The notes below the pieces were generated by a model. The model saw nothing but the letters and a program-made list of their open reading frames with translations, was not told the DNA's origin and made no database searches. Shown piece after piece: positions 20,376-32,669 of a stretch of DNA of 64,000 nucleotides. Every line of letters begins with the position of its first letter. Position 1 is the first letter of the stretch. A program made the translations under genes and the position numbers. The stretch lies in assembly GCF_000001635.26 (NCBI RefSeq), contig NC_000076.6:103798250-103862249 (forward strand), read 5' to 3'. The DNA comes from Mus musculus (Eukaryota; Chordata; Mammalia; Rodentia; Muridae).

Positions 20376-23154
20376 TTCGAACTCTTCAGAAAGTTTAAAA
20401 GTTGTTTATTGTGGCAGAGACTACAAATAAACAATTTGAACATGATTGCAATTTTCTCAAGAGTAATGAAATCGGTTAACAATTCATCAAACAAACTGTA
20501 ATAAATATAGAGATATCAAGAACACAATTCTCCATCCCTTCCCACTTTTTACTGGAGAGGAGAAATTTCATTGAATGTTGCCTACATTTCATCTTTTATT
20601 TGGATAAGCAAATAGAAATTTAAAAACTGGAACATCGAAGGGCATTAGGTAGCTGTCCAAATAATTTTGAAATTCTGTACTTTACAGATTTGAACGTGAT
20701 TGCTTTTCTTTGATTCCATAAAGTAGACCCAGCTGGCAACTTACTTAAAACTAAACACTCAGAAAGGTAAAGAGGGTATCAGTCTGCTCAAAAAATCTAA
20801 GCAAAGTGGCAAATGAGAAGAGTTAAGTAAATCAAGATTTTATATGTGAATTTGACAGTGTAAGACTGATAAAAAATGAGGAAGAGACACACTTGATGTT
20901 TTTTTAGCCTTAAGTTTAGTTACAATACGCCTTTGTTCTGGACTTTTCTTTCTTTGTTCAACCTTTTGTGCTGTCTCATAAATTAACATTCCTTTTTCAA
21001 GGTGAAAATAACCATTGCCTTCAAAACCCTTGTGCTATATCCACCTGATATATTTTATAGCAGATTAATCTTGCTATTTTCTTTTCTTAAGTGACAAAAT
21101 GGAGTTAATAGAATTTAAAGAGCTTGCTAAGTTGAGTAACTTTAGCTCTCTTTTCCTAGGAATCTGTGGTCAGTTCCAAGGTTTGACTTGTACTGTTTCC
21201 TTATGTTTTTCTGTTGTGCATTTAGCTTTTAGGTTTGAATTTATATAATTATATTTTTAATACATGTAACATATTTCAGTCATCCTTGTTCTCTACCCTG
21301 TTTTTATCATTCAGGTTGGATAATGGCATTTTTCTGTGAATATAATCTTTACTTCACATAGTTTATCACATCTAATATTTTATGGAACATAATCTTGTTT
21401 CTTTATTTTCCAAGTTTAGTAAGTTATGGGAAATATTTATACTGAAGAAAATGCTGGGCCTTGGGCATGTCTTTGTTTTGTGTGTCTTAAACACAAAAAG
21501 CATCGGGTGAAAATTTTCTTCTAATATATAAAAATAACAAAAATAATTACTATTAATTTTTCTTGCATAACAAATTTCTCATGTACTTAACTAAAATAAT
21601 AAGAGTACATGGTTATAAATATAATCAATGTGATTGATTGATGACTTGGCACTTATAGGATTTTCCTCACCCATGTGTATGTGCTCTTATCATTGTTGAA
21701 ACTATGTAAAATGATCCTCTTGACATCTTTTTTCATCTTTTTGTTCCTTTACAGAAGATTATTTATCTAGTGTTAAGTTTAGGGCAAGCAGATAGGAGAC
21801 TCAAATTCTTAGGAATAAAAGAAAATTCTACTGCACTCAGTGATGGCTAAATGATAAGCAACCAAAAATTTATGAGATGCATTGTGATGATCCTTTAGCG
21901 TCTGAAAGAAAGGAATTTAAAAAGTGAACAATTAATAATAATAATAATAATAAAGAGAGAGAAGAAACAAAAGACAGGCAGATTTGGAGCCTCTCATTTT
22001 CACATGAAATCCTGGGATTTCGCGGTAGATAACAAGGCCAATATTATCGTTTCAGAGCCAAGATATGTATTGGATATAAGTATTGTTGATAGCATAGGAG
22101 GCTCTACATCAAGCAGCACCTGAAAACTTACATGTGAGCAATTTAGTTACATGAAGCAATAAGATATCTCTATTGTTGTTTAAGCCAGTTTGAATTGCAT
22201 TTCCTGTCATCTGCAAGAAATAATATTAACCAATGGGAAACAGATGACACATTGGATGGAGAAGCTAAACAGAGGCCAGGTTATATTATTAGCTCTCAAG
22301 TGCAGAAGTTCTAAAAAGAAAATTACATTTTTACATTGAAGATGGACAATAGTTTGTAAAGAATGTTACCTCTACTCAGAAATAGCTAAAATATGTTCTT
22401 AGGTCTGTGTTTATGTTGAAATCTTATTCTTAATAATATTTGAAACATATTTTAAACATATTATTTACATTGCTAAACATGCTTTGTGGTCTGTGTTTCG
22501 AACAGGGCAATGGAAGGAATAGACAAGTGATGGGACAAACAAATAAAAGTAGCTTGATTGTTTAGGTGAACACAGCTTCAAAGAATTAAAGGAGAGCAAA
22601 ACAATGCTGAGAACCATGGCATTGTATGTTTAGATACATACTAATCAAATTGCCACAGAAGACTTGAAGAGTAAACTTCACTGAAGGAAAGCGGGGTAGG
22701 TGAATAGTTCTGAGGATTGGCTCTAGTGCAAAATAAATACAGAGAATCCCCTGAGTGAGGAAGAAGTAAAGATCAAGTTCAAAGGAATTCAGATCCAAGT
22801 GAACCTGAGGTGCAGCAAGAAAGGAAGTAAGGATTATTTGCAAAAGGAACGCGGCTCTGCTTGGCTTAAGTATATATACAGAAGTTTAAGAAATTCAAAA
22901 AGATATGGATGGAGAAATAAGCAGGGGAAGTGGGGTCACAAGCTAGGTCAAGTCAGTGACACTGTAGATCAGTCCCTATGGGAATACTCGAGTGACAAGA
23001 ATACAACGTACAATACTATGATTCCATATAAGAAAGTACAAGGGGAAGAGGTCAGGTTTGCCAGGGTAGACTAGAAGGTGTTTCTTGAAAATAATAAAAT
23101 GTAGCGCTCAGATGAGTAATCCATGTTTTTCATGTTGCCTATTGTCCTAAATAG
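20376..23154. other. Unique-looking AT-rich DNA
   Basis: No gene recognised. A (TAA)n run lies at 21932-21952. A somewhat GC-richer stretch at 22590-23100 holds a 91-codon frame with no known motif. Confidence 0.55.
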
Positions 23155-23222
23155 ATTTCTGTTGTAGTGATAAAACACTGACCAGATGTAACTTAGGTGA
23201 CAAAAGTGTTTATTTAGCTTGC
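23155..23222 (+). mobile_element. Fragment of a URR1-like repeat head
   Basis: TCTGTTGTAGTGATAAAACA, TGACCAGATGTAACTTAGG and GTGTTTATTTAGCTT follow the start of the family seen at 50698. Confidence 0.55.
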
Positions 23223-23227
23223 ATGAT

Positions 23228-23690
23228 ACTGTGATGGCTCCTTTTGCTTGTCAACTTCACTACATCTGGAATGAACTACAATTCAGAAATGGAGGTCACA
23301 CCTGAGAGGGATTTTTTTTTTTCCTTCTTAGTTTGGAGAGGGTGAATCTACTTTTAGTGTAGACCTCCGAGGAAGTCTGACACATACCTTTGATCCAGAT
23401 CTTGAGACAGGAAGACACAACTTTAATCTGGGCCACACCTTTCTCTGGAAGCCTTTATAAGGACAGGGAAGGAAGTTTTTGCTCTTTCACTGTCTGCTTT
23501 CACCTTGATAGCAAGTCCATTCCTTCACTATCATTAGAGCCTAGGTTTTCGGAATTCCAGGAATGATTGAAGACCAGCTAAGATATAAAGTCTCTTGGAC
23601 TGAGTAACTTTTGGATTATTAGAACTTTTATTAATATCACACCATTGTTGGATTAAATGGACCAAAACCTGTGATTCTAATACATCTAAT
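23228..23690 (+). repeat. Dispersed rodent repeat, name uncertain (opposite orientation at 59893-60390)
   Basis: Landmarks are GTCAACTTCACTACATCTGG, AATGAACTACAATTCAG, CTTTAATCTGGGCCACACC and CCATTGTTGGATTAAATGG. The complement of several of these occurs at 59893-60390. I recognise the sequence as a common mouse repeat but cannot name it with confidence. Confidence 0.65.
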
Positions 23691-25371
23691 AAATCAAGGC
23701 AGAAGCTCAAGGCAAGGACCCAGAGTCAGAAACCTAAACAGAGACCAGCTAGATTCCAAACTCATATTCACTTTATACTCCTCAGAACCAACTTCTCAGG
23801 GATAATATTCGTAGCATATACTATATACTTGAATCACACTTTAAAACCTGGCATTCTATGGTGGTGACAAATATGTCTGATAGATGCATCCGTGGATATG
23901 GTCACAAGGTACTGTAGATAAAGGTAACATAACTTTGAAGAGGGGTATACCTAATAGGGTGGAGAGGTGTTACCCTGAAGCTTTCCACGTGACCATCAAA
24001 ACTGATTTGAATGAAGAAACTAATTTAGACGAGAAAAACTAATTTGTAGGAAGTCTTCAGTGCTTCAAAGTAGCTGTTTTACATTTTTGTGAGTCCTTAA
24101 TTGTATTGCCATTGTTCTTAATGTCTGGATAAATTTCTATGTAACACTTATATATTAAAATCTTGACTGAGTGATAATTCTGAGAAATTGATCTGTATGA
24201 ATAAATATAGCCCACAGATACATTATAAGTGATGATCAAGTACTTAACTTTTTAAACCTATATAGTATATCATTAATATTTTGGTTCTTCTTGCAAAGCA
24301 GCATTATTGAGTTTTAAACTCAGGGCACTGTGTCTTTGAAATGTATATGCCCTAAAAAATGTTACATTCCTGTGATAGCCTTTTTTCCCCATGAGAATAG
24401 ATGTTTCATAAGATTATAAAATTTATTGTAAAATTATCATTATCAATACATTTATTTAACCAGTTACAAAATGAAAACCTAACTGCACACACTTTAAAGT
24501 TATTATTTTGTTTATAAAATAAGAACATTATAAATGACTCCCTTGATAAATTCTGTTTTGTGTTGCTAAGCATGTTAATAGATTTGTGTGTTATAAATTT
24601 CCTGTGAAATTCTCAATACTGGTTTTGTTTTAAAGCCAGTGAAGACAAAGGACACAGCAATAAAACAATTAAAATTGTTAAGTTATTTGAATTTCATAGT
24701 GAATATTAATTAAACACACGATTTTTTATGTACTTATGTAGAAAGAGATTTAAAACGTTAATGTGCAAGTTGTGTGGCAAAGATTTCAATTTTGAAATAT
24801 TGAATTTTATTAACACAGTTGGTCAGCACCTATTTACTGTAGTGGCATACTTAGAAGGATTTTATTCTTTCAACAAGAAGTCTTTACCATTTTAGAGAGT
24901 TTGAAAAATGTTGGCCTTTGAGACTACTAGTACTATGGTAGTTCATACCATGCAAGGCAATCCTAATCATAAGGTGAACCCCACTTATCTTGTCCTTGCT
25001 AAGTGCCACAGTTGTCCTTTCCCTTAAGCTATTGGTTTTTCTCACCTTTAATTTATTTTCAGGAAAGACAGTGAATATCAAAACAGGCAAAAGTTGAGAA
25101 CTGATTTAATCTGAAGTATAGAGTACTATCAATTGGAAACCCATAAATCATCTTAGTCCTTTTAACAGCTATTTAAACAAGGGGTATTAATAGGTATAAG
25201 GCTGATTGTATTGAGTCAGCTTAAACAAAATTGTATGCCTCAACAGGAAGATAGGATTTTTCATTAAACTACATGAGCACAGGAAGTCTTTCAGGACTAT
25301 AGATGCTTGAGATGCTTGAGACACTGCCAAACAGTAGTTCATTACAGCTATGACCCCTTAAGATCGAACAA
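23691..25371. other. AT-rich unique-looking DNA
   Basis: No gene or repeat recognised. Confidence 0.55.
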
Positions 25372-25941
25372 GAATATTCAGAGACTGCCACACCTGGGGA
25401 ACCAGCCCATATACAGCTACCCGTATACTATTGTGGATGTCAACAAGAGCTTGCTGATAAGAGCCTGACATAGCTATCTCCTGAGAGACTCTACCAGTGC
25501 AAATACAGAAGTGGATATTCACAGCCATCCATTGGAGGAAGCACAGGTTCCTCAATAAAGGAGCCAGAGAAAGTACACCAGGAGATGAAGGGGTTTGCAG
25601 CCCCATAGGAGGAACAACAATATGAACTAATCAGTACCCCCAGAGCTCCCTGAGATTAAACCACCAACCAAAGAAAACACATGGTGGGATTCATGGCTGT
25701 AGCTGCATATGTAGCAGAGTATGGTCTAGTCAGCCATCAATGGGAGGAGAGGCCCTTCATCCTGTGAAGTTTCTATGTCCCAGTACAGGTGAATTCCAGG
25801 GCTAGGAAGCAGGAGTTGGTGGGTTGGTGAGCAGAGGGAGTGGGGAGGAGAAAAGGAGTTTCAAAGGAGAAACTGGGAAAGGGGACAGCATTTAAAATGT
25901 AAATAAAGAAAATATCTAATAAAAATTTAAAAAAAAAAAAA
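25372..25941 (+). mobile_element. 5'-truncated L1 3' UTR with poly(A) tail
   Basis: Runs from CAGAGACTGCCACACCTGG through TAGCTGCATATGTAGCAGAG to AAATGTAAATAAAGAAAATA and a 13-A tail. No clear target duplication was found. Confidence 0.93.
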
Positions 25942-26705
25942 TTCCCCAGAATTCCAAACATCACAGAATTGGGTCTGGACTCAGTGAGAGAAGATGTACT
26001 TAACCCTGGAGAGACTTGTGGCCCCAGGGAGTGGTGTTGTTTGGTGGGGTGGCAGTGAGTGGGCAGGGTCATCCTCTTGGAGATGGGGAGTGAGGAAGTA
26101 TGGGATGTGGAACAGTCAGAGGGTGGAGCAGGAGGGACATAAATACTGAAAACTACAAGTTAAGCTTATATTCATATGTCCAGTAAGATATATGTAGATT
26201 GAGAAGGTGAAGCTGTGATATTCAAGCTTGTCAAATTTGTGATTTTTATCAATATACAACATCTGTAGGAATTATTTATTTTTTTATGTTCCTATTGGTA
26301 AAAATGACAATAATTGACTTTTGGATGTCCCGAAGAATGACAAAGGCATCTATCAGCTGGAACTTGAATAGATTCCTGACTGTGAGAGGTTTTTGATACT
26401 GGGATTTATTATTCCAAACTTATCAATGTTCTCTGGAATCAATGATATTTGATAGCTATTGTTGTCATTCCTCTCAAGCTCATTACTGTACCAACAATTT
26501 TGGAGTTATGGTTCCTTTAAAACCATAACTCAGAAAAATTATGAGACCATGTTTCCATTTTAGTCCCAAGTGTGGGTTACGGGGATGCTTCAGACTGTCC
26601 GCAGAAACAGACTATGATCTGCCCCCTATTAAGAATGTGATTTTTTTTTCCAAATGCAGATAGTTTCTGCAAGGGTGTGATGTTTGGAATTCTGAGGATT
26701 TTTCA
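25942..26705. other. Segment bounded by 25-bp inverted repeats
   Basis: The left end reads ATTCCCCAGAATTCCAAACA then TCACA (about 25941-25965). The right end, read on the minus strand from about 26703, is AATCCTCAGAATTCCAAACA then TCACA, matching at about 23 of 25 positions. The first 200 bases inside (25955-26150, GTGGCCCCAGGGAGTGG, GGGATGTGGAACAGTCAGAG) look like an older L1 3' UTR on the plus strand. No transposase-like frame is present. Confidence 0.55.
26503..26531. other. Perfect 11-bp palindromic stem with 7-base loop
   Basis: GAGTTATGGTT, loop CCTTTAA, then AACCATAACTC. It lies inside the inverted-repeat-bounded segment. No T-run follows on either strand, so it has no terminator look. 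Confidence 0.85.
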
Positions 26706-26719
26706 TAGGATGTATAAAT

Positions 26720-27690
26720 GCAAGGTCCCAGAGAGGTGGGAGATTGTTTTTAATGGGTTATTGGTTGATTGTTAGTTGCTGATGGTGCTATTGGCGCTTC
26801 TATCAGCTATAATATGTCACTAACTCTTCAGCCAAGCGTGAGGCTTTTTGCCGACCTACCTCTCTAGATGATGTTACTTTGTGTGGTTTGAGTTTGCAGG
26901 TCTTCCTAATGTTGTCACAAGCACTGCTCCATTGTATCAAGAAAATACAGTTTCAATGATCTTATCTATCAGCTATTGCATTTACATTCTTTCTGTTTCA
27001 TATTTAAAAATTCTTGAGGCTTAAGAAGATGCGGGTGATACAGATTGCCCATTTATGGCACAGAGTCTGAAGTCTATTATTCTGTGCATTTTAACCACTA
27101 CTGAGTCTCTGTGATACAGGTATGTCATTGATCAAAAGAAGTTTCTCTGAGAGTTGAAAGATAAAGTTTTATAGATATATAAATAAGTGGCCTGAGTTTA
27201 CTTTAATTCTCTAACCCTCTATCAGAATAATAGTGATAGGTTCTTTCCTACTGCCTATGACCAATAATAACTACATATCCTTAGTTCTGTTAATGAGTCC
27301 ATGCATGGGTTGTATCCCATAGCATGTGTCTTGAACCTAACTAGAATGTTATCGTTACTCTTAGTGAGATTTGTACCATGATTGCATTGTTGGGTGTATC
27401 TTGTAGGGCTCATCTGTATTGTTGCTCTCAGGATTCACAGACCACTAAGACTGACGATTACCTTTTTCTCTGCATAGCACCATCCTGTGCTATGAAAGAT
27501 AGCTAGCGATGCTAAACATCTCCAGCTCATTACTTGTTTCATGTCTATTATGTTTTAGGACTTATTTCTTTAGTGTCTATTTGGTAATAGGGCCACACTG
27601 TCAAATTCTAGAGGCTAACCAACTAAATCAGAAACATCCAGCAATGCATAGAGGCCTGTATATCACTTTTTGGCACAATATTTAAAAAAA
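26720..27690 (-). repeat. Probable old dispersed rodent repeat, family not resolved
   Basis: Stretches such as GCACTGCTCCATTGTATCAA, GAGTCTCTGTGATACAGG and GCACCATCCTGTGCTATGAA look familiar from other mouse loci as repeat interior. No open frame survives. Orientation is a guess. Confidence 0.35.
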
Positions 27691-27954
27691 TATATAACAC
27701 ATTTCTTGCACTATGGTTTATTAACATGTGTTCTTTGGTTCCCTGTGATAACTCCATTTAAACATTTTTCCATATACGTGGATATGTGTATATGCATGTA
27801 TAGGTATGAATTTTAGAATTTTTCAGTTGTAGGCTTCGATAAACATTTAAAAATGACTTTAGTGTGAGCCAGCCCTTCTAATGCTCTTTCTTTTACATTG
27901 TTCTCTCATCCCGACCCAATTCAATCTTTTCTCCTCTAATATTACTATCTATTT

Positions 27955-27962
27955 TCTGTCTG

Positions 27963-27994
<32 letters not shown>

Positions 27995-28055
27995 CCTATC
28001 TATCTATCTTCTATCTATTCATCATCTATCTCTATAATCTCGCTCTCTCTCTCTC
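27955..28055. repeat. (TCTA)n and (TC)n compound microsatellite
   Basis: TCTG then about a dozen TCTA units with interruptions, followed by a short TC run. Confidence 0.95.
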
Positions 28056-28617
28056 CTATCATCGTCATCAATCTTTGTCTGTGATTGTTCTTTATTCTCT
28101 CCTTTATCTTGTTAAGTGCAGTATATAGCCCTTGGGTGTACTTGAAATAACGATCGCTTGTCTCAACTGGCAGAACACTGGGGTAGCTAATTACTAATGC
28201 CTTAAAACCTCAATATTTTCAGAAATTCCTAAATTGAAATAGTGCTCTCATCAGTTTTCAGTTGAGCTTTATACAATTTTTCTTGGAAATATCTACAGGC
28301 CGTATTAAAGCAATCCTTATTGAAAGGATCATCGTCTCATCCTTTACTTGGCTTATTTCTCAGTGCCTTATCACAAGTAATGAGATCCCCATACACCTTC
28401 TTGCATCACATAGATGTTTGGTTTTTTATCATATTAGGTAAAGGAGTGAGTGATGTCAGTTGTTACATTTTTATTTTAAAGAAATGTAGCTAGAGTCACT
28501 GCTGAGGTCAGACCGCTTTTGGTCCAGTTTTTTTGGAACTATGATAAAATAATTTATCAATGGGTACAGCAGGCATTCAGGCAAAAGTGTTATTTTGAGA
28601 AAATGAAAGCAGTCAAA
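28056..28617. other. Unassigned DNA
   Basis: No gene or repeat recognised. Confidence 0.5.
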
Positions 28618-28625
28618 AATGAGAG

Positions 28626-28803
28626 CAATCATTGGGAAGAGAGGCCCCTTGGTCTTGTAAACTTTATATGCCTCAGTACAGGGAAACGCCAGGGCCAAGA
28701 AGTGGGAGTAGGTGGGTAGGGGAGCAGGGCATGGGGAGGGTATAGAGGACACTCGGGATAGCATTTGAAATGTAAATGAAGAAAATATCTAATAAAAAAT
28801 TGA
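28626..28803 (+). mobile_element. Short 5'-truncated L1 3' end
   Basis: About 180 bases: CATTGGGAAGAGAGGCCCCT, then CGCCAGGGCCAAGAAGTGGG and the terminal ATTTGAAATGTAAATGAAG. A probable target duplication flanks it: AAAAATGAGAG at 28615-28625 and AAAAAGTGAGAG near 28804-28815, one indel apart. Confidence 0.92.
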
Positions 28804-29054
28804 AAAAAGTGAGAGGTACTTCACAAATGAGGATTTCCCTTGGGAAGTCTAAAGTAACACTTTATAGTTCCAGAAGTATTGATGAGAATAGAGTTTATTT
28901 AACAAGTTGCTTTATTTGTGTATGGCAATTCAGTCATACAGTGCTGCAGAGGCATACCATGAGCATATGCATATTGTTCTCCTTAGGTTATAGATGAGTA
29001 CAGTGGAACCAACTTTCTCTGAAATTCATTTCCCCTGATCACAGAATGTGGGTT

Positions 29055-29490
29055 TTAAGAAATCACATCCTCTGGAGAAACAGAGCCAGTAGGATGCATA
29101 CATTTGTATATTTGTATTTTTATAAAGAAATTGACATGATTGTGAAGGCTGAGATGGCTCAGGATTTGCAGTTGGCAAGCTTGAGACCCGGGAGAGCAAG
29201 CATGTAATTCTAGAATGAAAACTGTCAAGAGTTGAATCTGCACTGAAGCCAGAGTTTCTCTCCAACTCTGAACGACTGAAACAGACATTTCCTTACTCAA
29301 CCTTTCCCTTCTATTCAGGTCTTCAAGTGATTGGATTTGGTCCATCAGCATTAGGGAGGGTGATTTATTTCACTCAGTTATCAATTCAAAAGTTAATCTC
29401 ATCTAGACACATTCTCACATATGCACCCAGAACGGTACAGAGCCAAATTTCTGGTCAATTTGTGACTCAATGAGGTTGAAATGTAAAATT
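29055..29490 (+). repeat. Ancient mammalian interspersed repeat, name uncertain
   Basis: GGAGAAACAGAGCCAGTAGG, AAGAAATTGACATGATTGTG, GGCAAGCTTGAGACCCGGG and TTCAGGTCTTCAAGTGATTG keep the order of a repeat shared with other mammals. It ends TGAAATGTAAAATTAGCCC. Confidence 0.55.
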
Positions 29491-30182
29491 AGCCCTTATA
29501 GATTATGTGTGCGAAAGTACTTGTTCTTTTGAGGCAGAGTGAGGATTTATGGATGGTGAGTGATGTACAATGCAAATTATTCCCAAATGACTCAGAAAAA
29601 TCATATGCATACATGAATACGTGTATAGACAGAAAACATATAAAGCAGGAAAAATAGAATGAACAGGGCAAATATAAAGATATTTCAAAATCTGTATAAG
29701 AAAGTACTTTGCTTTATTTGTATGTCTTTTCTATATATTTTAAATTACATGAAAATGAGAAGGTTAAAAGAAGTGAAAGGGGACTTGTTTTGGAACAGAA
29801 TATGGTTATGAGAAATTATCAACAAATGCATATATCAGTTCCTACTCAGATGAGCTTCTTAAAGCAGAGTCCTAGGTAGATAAGAGGAACAATGAGTAAT
29901 AAAAAGACATTTCAGTTTTCCAGAAGGAAATATAAATCACTGAAAAAGCCTCATACAGAATAGAAATATAGAAAGTGAACTTAAGCCATATTGGTTAGTA
30001 ATTAATTGCCTTTATTCTGAAGAATTTAAATTCAAGTTTAAATAACTGTATAAAACACAAATATAATAGTGATTCACACACCTTCCATAGCCTTTCCTTT
30101 TGAAATGTAAAATTACTCTTGTAAAAACACATAACTAATTTTTATTTATTTATAAATGTAAACCTCAGCAATCGTGTGTTTG
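29491..30182. other. AT-rich unique-looking DNA
   Basis: No gene or repeat recognised. Confidence 0.55.
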
Positions 30183-30354
30183 AAAATGAAAGTGAAAAAT
30201 CCCCTATCCCATCCCCCTGCCCCTGCTTCTATGAAGGTATTCCTCCACCCACCCACCCACCCACCCAGTCCAGCTCCCACCCCAAGAAAGTAATATTTGA
30301 AATGTAAATAAAGAAAATAGCTAAAAAAAATGGAAAAGAAAAAATGAAAGTGAA
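30183..30354 (+). mobile_element. Very short twin-primed L1 insertion with 14-bp target duplications
   Basis: AAAATGAAAGTGAA occurs at 30183-30196 and 30341-30354. Between them, 30197-30283 is L1 3' UTR in minus orientation (CCCCTATCCCATCCCCCTGC, GCTTCTATGAAGG). Then 30284-30340 is the L1 3' terminus in plus orientation (ATTTGAAATGTAAATAAAG) with an A-rich tail. Total insert is 144 bp. Confidence 0.93.
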
Positions 30355-30889
30355 GTTTCAATTTCTTTAATTATTTACAAATATAGAATATGTTGGGTTA
30401 ATAAATATAAACTACTATAATTGTGTTGAAAATTATGTCCTTCCTTTGTATGAGACAAAAAACAATAGTACAAAAGTATATGATACCACATAAGATATTT
30501 AAAAATTGAGGCCAGGAATGAAGGAAAGTCATACTGGGACAAATATATTTTAGAGTTTTATTATATTACGGTAAGTAAAATAATTAATTTTTCTATAGTA
30601 TTTGAAAACTTAGTCAAGATTCTCAAAACCTTGCTCACATAATAAAATGGTGTGCATATGTTTCCTACAAATGTCTAATGAAACATTTTTAGTAGCTTAT
30701 TTTGCTAAAAATTTCTGACAATCATATTATTGGTACACTATGGTTGAAAATGTTAGGTACATAATTTTGAAAATATTAACTATTCAATATTAAAAACATG
30801 TTGGGTACACTTTGGAGGGATAACAAATAGGTTTTACTATTTGTTTAATTTTTTGTTTTGTTTAAATATTTTTTAAAAAATAAATATAA
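30355..30889. other. AT-rich unique-looking DNA
   Basis: No gene or repeat recognised. Confidence 0.55.
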
Positions 30890-31226
30890 TTTTATTGATT
30901 ATTTTATTTATTTATATTTCAAATATTATCCCCCTTCTCACTTTTCTCTCCACATAACCCCTACACCCTCCTCCCTCCCCCTGCTTCTATGAAGGTGCTC
31001 CCCACCCACCCATTCACTCTTGCCTCAGCACCCTAGCCTTTCCCTATCCTGGTTCATCAAGCCTCCACAGGACCAAGGGGCTAAGAATGGGTGGGTGTGT
31101 AGGGGAACACCCTCATATAAGCAGGGGGAGGGGGGATAGACTAGGGGATTTCTAGGGGAGGGAGGCCTGAGAAAGGGGATAATATCTGAAATGTAAATAA
31201 AGAAAATATCCAATAAAAATAAAAAA
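30890..31226. mobile_element. Inverted pair of L1 3' ends
   Basis: Left arm 30890-31080 is the L1 3' UTR and 3' terminus in minus orientation (TTTATATTTCAAATATTATC, CCTGCTTCTATGAAGGTGCT). Right arm 31085-31226 is the same region in plus orientation, ending ATCTGAAATGTAAATAAAG. The arms share about 130 bp. Both contain the L1 3' terminus, so this is not the usual twin-priming product. Confidence 0.85.
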
Positions 31227-31247
31227 GAAGATCTCCATAGTTTGTAG

Positions 31248-31360
31248 AAGACTTAGAGCCTGTGGTTATGAGCACTTATTGTTCTGGTAGAAGACCTGAG
31301 TTCCAGGTATCCACTCAATGCACAAATATAATAAATAAATAAATAAATAAATAAATGCAT
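31248..31360 (+). mobile_element. Diverged SINE (B2/B3-like) with (AAAT)n tail
   Basis: TTATGAGCACTTATTGTTCT and GAAGACCTGAGTTCCAGG match the SINE head, followed directly by seven AAAT units at 31329-31357. Confidence 0.65.
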
Positions 31361-32317
31361 GTATGCTATTAAAAACATTCTACAATATTCAGGAGACAAT
31401 GTTACTAGTGATTATACCACAGAATAACCCTTCCTTACTAATTGGCTAAATTAAGTCTTATCAATAAAGAAACCAAACAATGGAAGGGAATGTGAACAAA
31501 GGAAGATGTTGATCATTTTATGCATTCGACTTCTAATGAATCAATTTCTGATAAGATTTCCTGGATCCATAAGTTTTTATTTATTTGGTAGCATATCTTT
31601 AAAAATTGATAGACACAGGGTATTGCTTTCACTCATTTATCTATCTCTTCTGTATCAGTCAACCATGTTTCTATCAAGACAGTTTCCCCAGTATACTAAC
31701 AACTGAAAAAGTATTAAGGCTCATAATAAAAGTGTCTGTGAAAGCTGGAGAGACAATCATGCATTCAATTAAAAACCTGTGCGTTTGTTTCTGCATTCTC
31801 GCAAGGTTAACTCTTAAAGCACTAATGAGAAATGTCAAATTCAAGCACAGCAGAGCTGAGCTGTTTGTTATGTTTTCTAACTCTAAGGAGTCTATCTGAA
31901 ACCAGATCTCTTTCTTTTCTTCTTCTCAGCGTCCAAATGGAAGCTTAAGAAGGATAACATATACACTCAGCCATTTTGTCTCCCCCACCGCTCATAATCC
32001 CTTTTAGTGTTTCAGGAATTCAAAATAAACCATTCTTTGAGAAACATATTCAATGAAGATGACGCTTCTAGAATGGCCTTCATTATTTCAGAAATGCATG
32101 CATGCTGTCATAAGACTTACCCTTTACAGTTTTCTTTTTCTTGGAAAAGTGTTTTGAATGTGTGATAGGGAGCATTAAAATGTCCTTGGAAAACTTGAGG
32201 AATTTAAGCTTTCTCTATTCTGATGAAACACATTTTTATAAGTCTAAAATTTGGTAATTAAATATACTAGGTGAATTTGTTTCTCTATTTAAAAGAAAGT
32301 AATTTAGATTAACCAAA
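31361..32317. other. Unique-looking DNA
   Basis: No gene recognised. A 97-codon frame at 31606-31899 has no known motif. Confidence 0.55.
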
Positions 32318-32343
32318 GCTCTCTCTCTCTCTCTCTCTCTCTC
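32318..32343. repeat. (TC)n microsatellite
   Basis: About 12 CT units. Confidence 0.95.
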
Positions 32344-32459
32344 CCTTGCTGTTTGTGTGTATCTGTGCATGGGTGTCTTCCCTCCCACACCCATACAAGC
32401 ATATACTTACCCTCTCTCTACTGCAAACAACTAGCTATTTATGTTGAAGTGAGTATTTC

Positions 32460-32612
32460 TTGCAGTGAGATAGATGGCTCAGTTTAGAGTATGCTCTTTC
32501 AGAAGACCCCAGTCAGCTCTTGGGAATCATCTGAAGCTTTCTTGTCTGTGCCGGCATCATGCACATCAGGCAAAATCTTCATACACACAGGTAAAAATAA
32601 GTAAATAATGTT
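32460..32612 (+). mobile_element. Diverged SINE (B3/RSINE-like)
   Basis: GAGATAGATGGCTCAGTTTA at the head and AAAATAAGTAAATAATG at the tail fit a tRNA-derived rodent SINE. The middle is diverged. Confidence 0.6.
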
Positions 32613-32669
32613 AAGGTGATAGTTTTTCTTTTCTTTCTTTCTTCAGTTCATAACCACCACTTTGGGTTT

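Noticed and set aside
26503..26531. Hairpin considered as a transcription terminator
   Set aside because: No T-run follows, and bacterial-type terminators are not expected in this genome.
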